Under the pieces are notes generated by a model, which did not search any database, had not been told where the DNA came from, and was given only the letters and a program-made list of their open reading frames with translations. From Ralstonia insidiosa (GTDB lineage: Bacteria; Pseudomonadota; Gammaproteobacteria; Burkholderiales; Burkholderiaceae), in NCBI RefSeq assembly GCF_008801405.1, contig NZ_VZPV01000001.1:310001-374000 (forward strand): a stretch of 64,000 nt of DNA, read 5' to 3'. Position 1 is the stretch's first letter; each line of letters opens with the position of its first letter. Made by a program: the position numbers and the translations under genes. Shown piece by piece: positions 1 through 7,977 of the stretch.

Positions 1-296
1 ACGACCAGGCCGATGAAGGCGCCTGCCGCCGTGCCGGCCAGCAGGCCGAGTTCCGGCGTGACGTGCAGGTCGCGCATCATGTAGCCGGCCACGTAGCCCG
101 CGCCGCCAAAGAACGCCGCGTGCCCGAACGACAGCAGCCCCGTGTAGCCCAGCAGCAGATTGAACGCCGACGCAAACAGCGCAAAGCACAGCAGCTTGGC
201 GACGAACACCGGGTACGCACCCACCAGCGGCGCCGCAATCAGCGCCACCAGCAGCAGGCCGTACAGGACGTATTTGAGGGAAGAAGTGTTTTGCAT
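1..296 (-). CDS. livM: Branched-chain amino acid ABC transporter permease LivM (3' part cut by window edge)
   Basis: Second inner-membrane permease of a LivFGHMK-type uptake system. Only the N-terminal ~98 residues are in the window; the gene runs off the left edge. The visible part starts MQNTSSLKYVLYGLLLVALI, a hydrophobic first segment, followed by the LivM-typical stretch reading LLLGYTGLLSFGHAAFFGGA near residues 58-77. The ATG at 296 lies 13 bp after the livH stop, so it is the last visible gene of the operon livG-livF-livK-livH-livM. The true substrate (Leu/Ile/Val, an amide or urea) cannot be read from the permease alone. Confidence 0.9.
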   Translation of the reverse strand, partial: MQNTSSLKYVLYGLLLVALIAAPLVGAYPVFVAKLLCFALFASAFNLLLGYTGLLSFGHAAFFGGAGYVAGYMMRDLHVTPELGLLAGTAAGAFIGLV

Positions 297-309
297 CGTG
301 CCGCTTCGC

Positions 310-1194
310 TTATTTCTCTTTACCGAACAGGCCGGCCGGACGCACCAGCAGCACCAGCACCATGATCACGAACACCACCGTGGCCGACGCCTGTGGATAA
401 AACACCTTGGTCAGCCCTTCGATCACCCCCAGGCCGAGGCCGGTGAGGATGGAGCCCATGATCGAGCCCATGCCGCCGATCACCACCACCGCAAACACGG
501 TGATGATCATGCTCTGCCCCATCAGCGGCGAAATCTGGATGACCGGTGCCGCCAGCACACCGGCAAACGCCGCCAGCGCCACGCCAAAGCCGTAGGTGAG
601 CGTGACCATCAGCGGCACGTTCACGCCAAAGGCTTCCACCAGCTTCGGGTTCTCGGTGCCGGCGCGCAGGTACGCACCCAGCTTGGTCTTCTCGATCATG
701 AACCACGTGGCGAAGCACACCGCCAGCGAGGCCACCACCACCCACGCGCGGTAGTTGGGCAGCATCATGAAGCCGAGGTCGGTGGCGCCCTGCAGCGGTT
801 GGGGCGTGTCATACGGCAGGCCCGACACGCCGTAGATGGCGCGGAACACGCCTTCAATGACCAACGTCACGCCCAGCGTGAGCAGCAGGCCGTACAGATG
901 GTCGAGCTTGTAGATGAAGCGCAGCAGCGTGCGCTCGATCACCATGCCCAGCAGGCCGATCACCAGCGGCGAGAGCACCAGCATCGCCCAGTACGGCACA
1001 CCCAGATACGAGAACCCCATCCACGTGAGCACCGCGCCCAGCATGAACAGCGCCCCGTGCGCGAAATTGATGACGTTGAGCAGCCCGAAGATGACCGCAA
1101 GGCCCAGGCTCAACATCGCATAGAAGGAACCGTTGACCAGGCCCAGCAGCAGCTGGCTGAGCATGGCCGGTAGCGGAACGCCAAAGATTTCCAT
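310..1194 (-). CDS. livH: Branched-chain amino acid ABC transporter permease LivH
   Basis: First permease of the same HAAT-family transporter, about 294 residues, fully hydrophobic with roughly eight membrane segments. The N-terminus has the LivH pattern LLLGLVNGSFYAMLSLGLAV, followed by FGLLNVINFAHGALFMLGA, and near the C-terminus VIGGMGSIMGSILTGLGLG, part of the conserved cytoplasmic contact region for the ATPases. I chose the ATG at 1194 (MEIFGVPLPAM) because the upstream extension is not membrane-like and matches no LivH start. It follows livK after an ~80 bp gap that holds a strong hairpin. Confidence 0.93.
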   Translation of the reverse strand: MEIFGVPLPAMLSQLLLGLVNGSFYAMLSLGLAVIFGLLNVINFAHGALFMLGAVLTWMGFSYLGVPYWAMLVLSPLVIGLLGMVIERTLLRFIYKLDHLYGLLLTLGVTLVIEGVFRAIYGVSGLPYDTPQPLQGATDLGFMMLPNYRAWVVVASLAVCFATWFMIEKTKLGAYLRAGTENPKLVEAFGVNVPLMVTLTYGFGVALAAFAGVLAAPVIQISPLMGQSMIITVFAVVVIGGMGSIMGSILTGLGLGVIEGLTKVFYPQASATVVFVIMVLVLLVRPAGLFGKEK

Positions 1195-1231
1195 CGCGGT
1201 CAAGAAGAGAACACCACACCAACACAATTGA

Positions 1232-1262
1232 CGGCGCCGCCCTCCATTGGACAGCGGCGCCG
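1232..1262 (-). terminator. Intercistronic hairpin between livK and livH
   Basis: Perfect inverted repeat CGGCGCCGC / GCGGCGCCG with a 13-nt loop, in the livK-livH gap. There is no T-tract, so it is more likely a partial terminator or mRNA-stabilising stem that lets the binding-protein gene be expressed above the permeases. That role is inferred from other ABC operons. Confidence 0.55.
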
Positions 1263-1274
1263 GTTCTTACACGC

Positions 1275-2483
1275 TTACTTCTTCCACAGCGCGCACTTCG
1301 ATTCCGCCTGCGTGGCGAACGCCTGCTCGCCCGGAATCGTTGCCACGACCTTCAGGTAATCCCACGGCTTCTTCGATTCGGCCGGCGTCTTCACCTGCAG
1401 CAGATACATGTCGTGGATGCCACGGCCGTCCTGGCGGATGTAGCCCTTGGTGTAGAAGTCGTCGATCTTGGTCTTCTTGAGCTGCGCGATCACCTTGTCC
1501 GGATCGTCCGTGCCGGCGGCGGCCACCGCCTTGATGTAGTTCGACACGGCCGAGTAGTCGGCGGCCTGCAAGCTGCTCGGCATCTTCTTCATCTTCATGA
1601 AGTAGCGGTTGGCGAACTTGCGCGTGGCGTCGTTCATGTCCCAGTACCAGCTGTCGGTCATCAGCAGGCCTTCGGCGGTTTGCAGGCCCAGGCTATGCAC
1701 GTCGTTGATGAACATCAGCAGACCGGCGATCTTCATCGACTTGGTGATGCCGAATTCCTTGGCCGCCTTGATCGAGTTGATCGTGTCGCCGCCCGCGTTG
1801 GCCAGGCCCAGGATCTGCGCCTTGGACGACTGCGCCTGCAGCAGGTACGACGAGAAGTCCGACGCCGACAGCGGATGCTTGACCGAACCCACCACCGTGC
1901 CGCCGTTGGCCTTCACCACGGCTGCAGTGTCGTTCTCCAGCGAGTGGCCGAAGGCGTAGTCGGCGGTCAGGAAGAACCACGACTTGCCGCCCTGCTTGAC
2001 CACCGCGCTGCCGGTGCCCTTGGCCAGCGCCACCGTGTCGTACGCGTAGTGGATCGTGTACGGCGTGCACTCCTCGTTGGTCAGGCGGGCTGTGCCGGCG
2101 CCGATGCCGATGAACACCTTCTTCTTCTCGGCCGCCACCTTGCTCATCGCCAGCGATGTGGCGGAGTTGGTGCCGCCCAGCAGCATGTCGATGCCCTGCT
2201 GATCCATCCACTCGCGCGCCTTTGAAGCGGCGATGTCAGCCTTGTTCTGGTGGTCGGCCGTGACCAGTTCGATCGGCTTGCCGAGCACCTTGCCACCCGC
2301 ATCCTCGATCGCCATCTTCACGGCCTCGACACCGCCCTGCCCGTCGATATCGGCATACAGGCCAGAGAGGTCGGTGATGTAGCCGATCTTCACCTTGTCG
2401 CCGCTCACCTGCGCGTGCGCACCGAATGCCGCTACGCCCAGCCCTGCCGCCATCAATGCACCAGCCAGCTTCTTGAGTGTCAT
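1275..2483 (-). CDS. livK: Branched-chain amino acid ABC transporter substrate-binding protein
   Basis: Periplasmic binding protein (type I fold, Peripla_BP_6) of the liv operon, about 402 residues. The ATG at 2483 gives a classic Sec signal peptide, MTLKKLAGALMAAGLGVAAF ending in AHA-Q, and is preceded by GGAGAC. The mature protein begins with VKIGYITDLSGLYADIDGQ, the usual first beta strand of this family, and contains the EWMDQQGIDMLLGGTNSA type segment. An in-frame upstream extension to 2555 is rejected because it would bury the signal peptide. The closest families bind short-chain amino acids, amides or aromatic acids; the ligand is not predictable here. Confidence 0.92.
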   Translation of the reverse strand: MTLKKLAGALMAAGLGVAAFGAHAQVSGDKVKIGYITDLSGLYADIDGQGGVEAVKMAIEDAGGKVLGKPIELVTADHQNKADIAASKAREWMDQQGIDMLLGGTNSATSLAMSKVAAEKKKVFIGIGAGTARLTNEECTPYTIHYAYDTVALAKGTGSAVVKQGGKSWFFLTADYAFGHSLENDTAAVVKANGGTVVGSVKHPLSASDFSSYLLQAQSSKAQILGLANAGGDTINSIKAAKEFGITKSMKIAGLLMFINDVHSLGLQTAEGLLMTDSWYWDMNDATRKFANRYFMKMKKMPSSLQAADYSAVSNYIKAVAAAGTDDPDKVIAQLKKTKIDDFYTKGYIRQDGRGIHDMYLLQVKTPAESKKPWDYLKVVATIPGEQAFATQAESKCALWKK

Positions 2484-2559
2484 GGTCTTGTCTCCTGTAG
2501 TGCGCGCATCGCTTGTGACGCGTCGCGCGGTGGTGAAGCAAATCGATATCGACAACGTG

Positions 2560-3300
2560 TTAAACGCCGAGCAGCTCGTGCAGCACCGGCATCTTGTCCT
2601 GCAACTGCGCCGCCTCGAAACGCTCGACGATGCGGCCGTGTTCCATCACATAGAAGCGATCGGCCAGCGGCGCGGCAAAGCGGAAGTTCTGCTCCACCAT
2701 CACCACCGTGTAGCCACGCTTCTTGAGCATCAGGATCATGCGGGCCAGTGCCTGCACGATTACCGGGGCCAACCCTTCGGAAATCTCATCCAACAACAGC
2801 AGGTTCGCGCCGGTGCGCAAGATGCGCCCGACCGCCAGCATCTGCTGCTCGCCGCCCGACAGGCGCGTGCCCTGGCTCTGACGACGCTCCTTCAGGTTGG
2901 GGAACATCGCGTAGATCTCGTCGATGCTCATGCCAGGGTTGCCGCTCTTGGCAACTTGGTCTTTCAGCACCGGCGGCAGCATCAGGTTCTCTTCGCACGA
3001 CAGGCTGGAGAAGATGCCGCGCTCTTCCGGGCAATAGCCGATGCCGCAATGGGCAATCTTGTGCGTCGGCAGGTCGATGGTCTCGATGCCCTGGCCGCTG
3101 GCGTCGTGCACGACGATTGAGCCCTTGCGCGAGCCCACCAGGCCCATGATCGCGCGCAGGGTGGTGGTACGGCCCGCGCCATTGCGGCCGAGCAGCGTGA
3201 CGACCTCGCCGCGGTTCACGGTCAGGTCGACACCATGCAGGATGTGCGATTCGCCGTACCAGGCGTGCAGGTCCTTGATCTGGAGCGCGGGCGTGCTCAT
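2560..3300 (-). CDS. livF: Branched-chain amino acid ABC transporter ATP-binding protein LivF (Walker A Lys replaced by Arg)
   Basis: ATPase subunit of the liv transporter, 246 residues, full length for LivF. It carries the LivF-type opening ALQIKDLHAWYGESHILHGV, the signature LSGGEQQMLAVGRIL and the Walker B LLLLDEISEGLAP. Oddly, the P-loop reads GRNGAGRTT at residues 38-46: the codon at the invariant lysine is CGT (Arg44). The partner ATPase LivG has a normal GPNGAGKTT, so the heterodimer could still have one canonical site. ATG at 3300; 75 bp separate it from livG upstream. Confidence 0.92.
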   Translation of the reverse strand: MSTPALQIKDLHAWYGESHILHGVDLTVNRGEVVTLLGRNGAGRTTTLRAIMGLVGSRKGSIVVHDASGQGIETIDLPTHKIAHCGIGYCPEERGIFSSLSCEENLMLPPVLKDQVAKSGNPGMSIDEIYAMFPNLKERRQSQGTRLSGGEQQMLAVGRILRTGANLLLLDEISEGLAPVIVQALARMILMLKKRGYTVVMVEQNFRFAAPLADRFYVMEHGRIVERFEAAQLQDKMPVLHELLGV

Positions 3301-3375
3301 GCAGTGTTCTCGTGTGTTCGGGTCTAGCGTTCAGTCATGCAGCGTGCGGCCGCATCGCGGATCAGTCAGCGCTGA

Positions 3376-4146
3376 TCAGTGGCCTTCCAGCGCCGCATCG
3401 GCGGTGCCCATATAGGCTTCCATCACCTGCGGATTCTTCGAGACGTCTTCGTACGGGCCTTCGGCCAGGATCTGGCCACGCTGCAGCACCGTGATCTTGT
3501 CGGCGATGGAGGACACCACGTTCATGTTGTGCTCCACCATCAGGATCGTGCGGCCTTCGGACACGCGCTTGATCAGCTCCGTCACGCGGTCCACGTCTTC
3601 GTGGCCCATGCCCTGCGTGGGCTCGTCGAGCAGCATCAGCTCGGGCTCCATCGCCAGCGTGGTGGCAATCTCCAGCGCGCGCTTGCGGCCGTAGGGCAGC
3701 TCCACCGTCACGGTGTGCGCGAACTGCGTCAGGCCCACCTGTTCGAGCAGCGCCATTGCGCGGTCATTCAAGACATTGAGCGATTGCTCGCTTTGCCAGA
3801 ATGCGTATGCCGTACCGAGTTGGCGCTGCAGTCCAACGCGAACGTTTTCCATCACCGTCAGATGCGGAAACACGGCGGAGATCTGGAACGAGCGGATCAC
3901 GCCGCGCCGCGCAATCTGCGCCGGCTTTTCCGCGGTGATATCGATGCCGTTGAACAGGATGGTGCCGCGCGTGGGCACCAGGAATTTGGTCAGCAGGTTG
4001 AAGCAGGTTGTCTTGCCGGCACCGTTCGGGCCGATGAGCGCATGGATGGACCCACGCTGCACGCGCAGGTTGACGTCGGACACGGCGGTAAAGCCCTTGA
4101 AGGCTTTGGTCAGTCCGCGCGTTTCGAGAATGATGTCCTGCGCCAT
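3376..4146 (-). CDS. livG: Branched-chain amino acid ABC transporter ATP-binding protein LivG
   Basis: First gene of the liv operon; 256-residue ATPase. It shows Walker A GPNGAGKTT (Lys45), the LivG-typical FQISAVFPHLTVMENVRVGL, an ABC signature degenerated to ELPYGRKRALEIATTLAM (as in many LivG homologues, where LSGG becomes LPYG) and Walker B LMLLDEPTQGM. I take the ATG at 4146 (MAQDIILETRGL) behind a GAGGGAATC purine stretch; the 28 residues upstream in frame are not family-like. The promoter should lie in 4147-4390, which contains repeated GTTACGTA-like words and an inverted repeat. Confidence 0.92.
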   Translation of the reverse strand: MAQDIILETRGLTKAFKGFTAVSDVNLRVQRGSIHALIGPNGAGKTTCFNLLTKFLVPTRGTILFNGIDITAEKPAQIARRGVIRSFQISAVFPHLTVMENVRVGLQRQLGTAYAFWQSEQSLNVLNDRAMALLEQVGLTQFAHTVTVELPYGRKRALEIATTLAMEPELMLLDEPTQGMGHEDVDRVTELIKRVSEGRTILMVEHNMNVVSSIADKITVLQRGQILAEGPYEDVSKNPQVMEAYMGTADAALEGH

Positions 4147-4343
4147 GATTCCCTCTGGTCTCCCGCCTCTTTTTTGGTGCGGACGATTGTCAACGGCTGT
4201 TGCGTCGCAAAACATCGGGGTTTGTACCAAGACGATTACGCGTCGCTTACGGCCCCGAAACCCGCGCCGGTACTGGCTTTGCGGCTGGCAGACGAGGGTT
4301 ACGTAGAGTTACGTATCGGAGCAATACCGATTGCCTATCGATA

Positions 4344-4361
4344 TGACACCGGCGCGTGTCA
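4344..4361. promoter_or_regulatory. Inverted repeat TGACAC-N6-GTGTCA upstream of the liv operon
   Basis: Perfect 6-bp dyad TGACAC cggcgc GTGTCA, followed by a third half-site CGTGTCA at 4366-4372. It lies in the 244-bp gap between the end of the GMC oxidoreductase gene and livG. It could be an operator for the liv promoter; no adjacent regulator gene suggests which protein binds it. Confidence 0.4.
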
Positions 4362-4390
4362 CGCCCGTGTCATCGGCCCGCAAACCGGCG

Positions 4391-6025
4391 TCAGGCCGCC
4401 ACCGGCTCGCCGCGTGCACGCGCCTTGCGTGCCGCCCGAATCATCTCGCTCGCCTTCTCCGCAATCATGATCGTCGGCGAGTTGGTATTGCCCGAGGTGA
4501 TGGTCGGCATGACGGACGCATCCACCACGCGCAGTCCCTCGATGCCGTGCACGCGCAACTGCGCATCGACCACCGCACCCGCGTCATCCGCCCGCCCCAT
4601 GCGGCACGTGCCGACCGGGTGGAAGATGGTTGTGCCGATATCGCCGGCGGCGCGGGCGAGGTCTTCGTCGGTCTGGTAACTGGGGCCTGGCAGGTATTCC
4701 TCCGGTCGGTACTTCGCCAGGGCGGGCTGCGCGACGATGCGGCGCGTGAGGCGCAGTGAATCGGCGGCGACCTTGCGGTCTTCCTCTGTGGATAAGTAAT
4801 TGGGGGCGATCACGGGTGCCGCAAACGGATCCGCCGAGGTGACGTGCACCGTGCCACGCGAGGTCGGCCGCAGGTTGCACACGCTGGCGGTGAAGGCGTT
4901 GAACGCGTGCAGCGGATCGCCAAACTTGTCGAGCGAGAGCGGCTGCACGTGGTACTCCACATCCGGCCGCGCCACTTGCGGGTTCGAACGCGCGAACACC
5001 CCCAACTGCGATGGCGCCATGCTCATCGGCCCGCTGCGGTTGAACGCGTACTCCATGCCGATCAGCGCCTTGCCCCACCAGTTGGCGGCGCGCGTGTTGA
5101 GCGTCGGCACACCGTGCACCTTCACCACGCTGCGCAGTTGCAGATGGTCCTGCAGGTTCTCGCCCACACCCGGCAATGCCTGACGCACGTGGATGCCCAG
5201 CGCCTGCAGCCGCTCCGGCTGGCCGATGCCCGCCAGCTCCAGCAACTGCGGCGAGTTGATCGCCCCAGCCGAGAGGATCACCTCTTCACGCGCGGCCACC
5301 GTGTAGTCCTGCCCTGCCCCGCGATAGGTCACCCCCGTGCAGCGCTTGCCGTCAAACGTGAGCGAGCGCACCTGCGCACCGGTCACGATGGTCAGATTGG
5401 GCCGCTGCGATGCCGGGCGCAGAAAGCCCTTGGCCGTGTTCCAGCGGATGCCGTGTTTCTGGTTGACCTCGAAATAGCCGACGCCGAAGTTGTCCCCACG
5501 GTTGAAGTCGCTCGTGCGCGGGATGCCGGCCTGCACGGCGGCTTCGATGAAGGTCTCCAGCACTTGCCACTGCAGGCGTTGCGCTTCAACGCGCCATTCG
5601 CCGCTGGCGCCGTGCCATTCGTTCGCACCACCGTGGTGGTTCTCGCTGGCCTTGAAGAGCGGCAGCACGGCGTCCCACTTCCACGAAGCATCGCCGGTGG
5701 TGGCAGCCCAACCGTCGTAGTCCTCGCGCTGACCGCGCATGTAGATCATCCCGTTGATCGACGAGCAGCCGCCCAGCACGCGGCCGCGCGGGTAGCCGAG
5801 TGAGCGGCCATTCAAGCCGGGTTCTTCGCGGGTGCGGTAGAGCCAGTCGGTGCGCGGATTGCCAATGCAGTACAGATAGCCGACGGGGATGTGGATCCAG
5901 TGGTAATCGTCTTTGCCGCCGGCCTCCAGCAGCAGCACAGAGACGTCGGGGTCTTGCGTCAGACGGTTGGCGAGGACGCAGCCCGCGGAGCCTGCGCCGA
6001 TGATGATGTAGTCGTAGGTTTCCAT
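4391..6025 (-). CDS. GMC-family FAD oxidoreductase (choline/alcohol dehydrogenase type)
   Basis: Flavoprotein of the glucose-methanol-choline family, 544 residues, expected to oxidise an alcohol to an aldehyde or ketone. The N-terminal FAD-binding site is YDYIIIGAGSAGCVLANRLT (GxGxxG at residues 10-15). GMC signature 1 lies in the region GYPRGRVLGGCSSINGMIYM and signature 2 around GAINSPQLLELAGIG. The catalytic His region HPVGTCRMG is at about 469-477 and the C-terminal TSGNTNSPTIM follows. No signal peptide, so cytoplasmic. BetA-like in size, but no betaine genes are adjacent, so the substrate is open. A ~570 bp non-coding gap with a palindromic element lies upstream. Confidence 0.9.
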   Translation of the reverse strand: METYDYIIIGAGSAGCVLANRLTQDPDVSVLLLEAGGKDDYHWIHIPVGYLYCIGNPRTDWLYRTREEPGLNGRSLGYPRGRVLGGCSSINGMIYMRGQREDYDGWAATTGDASWKWDAVLPLFKASENHHGGANEWHGASGEWRVEAQRLQWQVLETFIEAAVQAGIPRTSDFNRGDNFGVGYFEVNQKHGIRWNTAKGFLRPASQRPNLTIVTGAQVRSLTFDGKRCTGVTYRGAGQDYTVAAREEVILSAGAINSPQLLELAGIGQPERLQALGIHVRQALPGVGENLQDHLQLRSVVKVHGVPTLNTRAANWWGKALIGMEYAFNRSGPMSMAPSQLGVFARSNPQVARPDVEYHVQPLSLDKFGDPLHAFNAFTASVCNLRPTSRGTVHVTSADPFAAPVIAPNYLSTEEDRKVAADSLRLTRRIVAQPALAKYRPEEYLPGPSYQTDEDLARAAGDIGTTIFHPVGTCRMGRADDAGAVVDAQLRVHGIEGLRVVDASVMPTITSGNTNSPTIMIAEKASEMIRAARKARARGEPVAA

Positions 6026-6095
6026 GTCTCCGTGCTTTTTCTCTTTGGTGTTGCTGGGTTTTGTTTTTTGTTCTCGTGGTGCATCCCTTGTTTCA

Positions 6096-6568
6096 TCCCC
6101 TACCGGGGCTGACTCACTTTCTTTGTCTTGCCAAAGAAAGTAAGCAAAGAAAGGCGCGCCCGAGATGGCGACACATCCCTTGAATTTGCGTAACCGGGCG
6201 GAGACGGGGAAAACTCGCTGCGCTCAAACAGTTCCCCGTCTTTTTTCCGCCCGCTTACACAAATTCAAGGCGCCATCTAGGGCAAGGGTAAAGCAAACCA
6301 TCGTATGCCTGCTCACTGCCAAGAATTGCCTTGGTGTTCACGTATGCATTCCGTCGGTTTGTCCTTTGACGTTCCTGCCCTTGATGGCGCCTTGGATTTT
6401 TGTTGCGGGGAGGATAAAGAGAGGAGGCTGTCTGAGCGAAGCGAGTTTGCCTCCTCTCCCTCCCCGCGACAAAAATCCAAGGGGTCTTTCGCCATCTCGG
6501 GCGCGCCTTTCTTTTGCTTACTTTTCTTTGGCAAGACAAAGAAAAGTGAGTCGTGCCCGGCAGGGTAC
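6096..6568. repeat. ~470 bp non-coding element of nested palindromes
   Basis: The outer arms, about 6098-6170 and 6489-6567, are near-perfect inverted repeats containing CTTTGTCTTGCCAAAGAAAG, AAGGCGCGCCCGAGATGGCG and their complements. Three further helices lie inside: 6178-6213 with 6231-6269 (TTGAATTTG...CAAATTCAA), 6269-6300 with 6351-6391 (GGCGCCATC...GATGGCGCC), and 6391-6484 (CCTTGGATTTTTGT...ACAAAAATCCAAGG). Drawn out, this is a four-way cloverleaf. Open frames across it (for example 6165-6668 plus, 6255-6596 minus) are palindrome artefacts. It sits between the hydrolase stop and the GMC gene start and looks like a dispersed intergenic repeat. Confidence 0.85.
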
Positions 6569-6597
6569 GAAAGGCAGATGGACCACTAAGGCCCAAA

Positions 6598-7458
6598 TCA
6601 AATCCGAGAAGAAAGCCACTCCGTCATCTTCCCAAACACCTCACCACGCAGCGGTTCAGCCTCATTGAAGATCTCGTGGTACCCCGAATCAAACCACGCC
6701 AGCGTGCGCAATTCTTCCGGCGCATTCGCATAAAAATCCCGACTGCCAGACGGATCAACAATCGAATCAGAACCACCCGCCATCAGCAGCATCGGCGCTT
6801 CCAAACGAGGCGCATCCTGCTGCGCCTGCGTAATCGCATTGAGCATGAATTCGAGCAGCGAAGCGCTGATCGTGCTCTGCACCAGTGGGTCGGCACGGTA
6901 GGCAGGACCGACGCTCGGATCATGCGACAACTTGGACGGATCCACAGGATTGGGCACCGCCAACCGCGGCGCCAGTGCGGAAAGAATGCCGCGCACAATG
7001 CCCGCCCCTGGCGGCAGCTTCACGCGCAGCGCGGGCGATGACAGCAGCACGCCACGCACCGGCCGGATACGCGCCGTCGTGAAACGCGCAACGATCAGCC
7101 CACCCATGCTGTGCCCCAGCACAAACGGCATTTCATGCCATTCGGCGACGGCCGCGTCGATGATCTCTGCGAGATCGGTGAGGTAGTTGTCCTGCGCATC
7201 CAGCGCCATGCGCGGGCCGCCGCTCTTGCCGTGGCCGCGCAGGTCGAAGGCCCGTACGCGCAGGCCAAGATCGGTGAGCACCTTGGCCACATGGGGATAA
7301 CGCCCGCTGTGCTCAGCCATGCCGTGAACGAGGATGACGGTACCGCGCGGTTCGCCGCTGTCGGGCGCGGGTAACCAGGTCCGGACCAACAGCTCGGTGT
7401 GGTCCTTCATGCGCTGGCGGCTTTCAACCGCGTTGACCTCGGCAGGGGCTTGCGTCAT
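6598..7458 (-). CDS. Alpha/beta hydrolase, monoacylglycerol lipase / lysophospholipase type
   Basis: A 286-residue serine hydrolase (Hydrolase_4 type). The oxyanion region is HGMAEHSGRY at 45-54, the nucleophile elbow GHSMGG places Ser117, and the acid and base are likely in GGSDSIVDP and SGYHEIFNE near the C-terminus. These motifs are those of bacterial monoacylglycerol lipases. No signal peptide, so cytoplasmic. The ATG at 7458 is chosen because GGAGACGCCC precedes it. The palindromic element begins just downstream of the stop and could act as its transcript end. Confidence 0.87.
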   Translation of the reverse strand: MTQAPAEVNAVESRQRMKDHTELLVRTWLPAPDSGEPRGTVILVHGMAEHSGRYPHVAKVLTDLGLRVRAFDLRGHGKSGGPRMALDAQDNYLTDLAEIIDAAVAEWHEMPFVLGHSMGGLIVARFTTARIRPVRGVLLSSPALRVKLPPGAGIVRGILSALAPRLAVPNPVDPSKLSHDPSVGPAYRADPLVQSTISASLLEFMLNAITQAQQDAPRLEAPMLLMAGGSDSIVDPSGSRDFYANAPEELRTLAWFDSGYHEIFNEAEPLRGEVFGKMTEWLSSRI

Positions 7459-7533
7459 GGGCGTCTCCTCGTTGGGTTGCCAGATTGTGGCATAGACGCC
7501 TCTCGCCACAAGGGACGGCTGTGGAGGCTTCCC

Positions 7534-7977
7534 TCAGTGGCAGCAGGCCCCTTCGTCTCCGGCCACGCCTTCGAGGATCGGGCAGTCGGGTCGGTCGTCA
7601 CCATGGCAGGCGTTGGCCAGCGTCATCAGCGTGTCGCGCATGCCTTGCAACTCGCGGATGCGTGCGTCCAGGTCGGCCACATGGCGCATCGTGATCGCCT
7701 TCACATCGGCGCTGGCACGCTCGCGGTCATGCCAGAGCGACAGCAGCGTGCGGATTTCCTCCAGCGCGAACCCGAGCGAGCGCGACCTGTGGATAAAGCG
7801 CAGTACATGCAGCGCCCGCGCGTCGTACATACGGTAGTTGCCCTCGGTGCGCGGGCTGGGCGGCAGCAGGCCGATGCTCTCGTAGTAGCGGATCATCTTG
7901 GCCGACACACCGCTCGCCTTGGCGGCCTCGCCGATATTGACCGGAGCTTGGGTTGCGTTGAGATCGGTCTGCGTCAT
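7534..7977 (-). CDS. cueR: MerR-family copper-responsive regulator (CueR/HmrR type)
   Basis: A 147-residue transcriptional activator that senses Cu(I)/Ag(I) and distorts 19-bp-spacer promoters. The N-terminal winged helix reads [20 protein letters not shown], then a dimerisation coiled coil. The metal-binding loop is [12 protein letters not shown], which is the C-x7-C pattern of CueR/HmrR, followed by a cysteine-rich tail EGACCH. The start codon overlaps the copA stop by 4 bp (ATGA), so it is translationally coupled to copA and shares its promoter. Its likely operators are the two promoters at 10239-10315. Confidence 0.92.
   Translation of the reverse strand: MTQTDLNATQAPVNIGEAAKASGVSAKMIRYYESIGLLPPSPRTEGNYRMYDARALHVLRFIHRSRSLGFALEEIRTLLSLWHDRERASADVKAITMRHVADLDARIRELQGMRDTLMTLANACHGDDRPDCPILEGVAGDEGACCH

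Noticed and set aside
392..400. Single TGTGGATAA words at 392-400, 4787-4795 and 7788-7796
   Set aside because: Isolated inside coding sequence (livH, GMC, cueR); no clustering, so treated as chance.
160..1173. 337-codon plus-strand frame opposite livH and livM
   Set aside because: His/Arg-rich shadow; the minus strand encodes clear LivH and LivM.
6165..6668. Possible proteins within the palindromic element
   Set aside because: Frames exist on both strands because of the inverted repeats; no RBS-supported start or family match.
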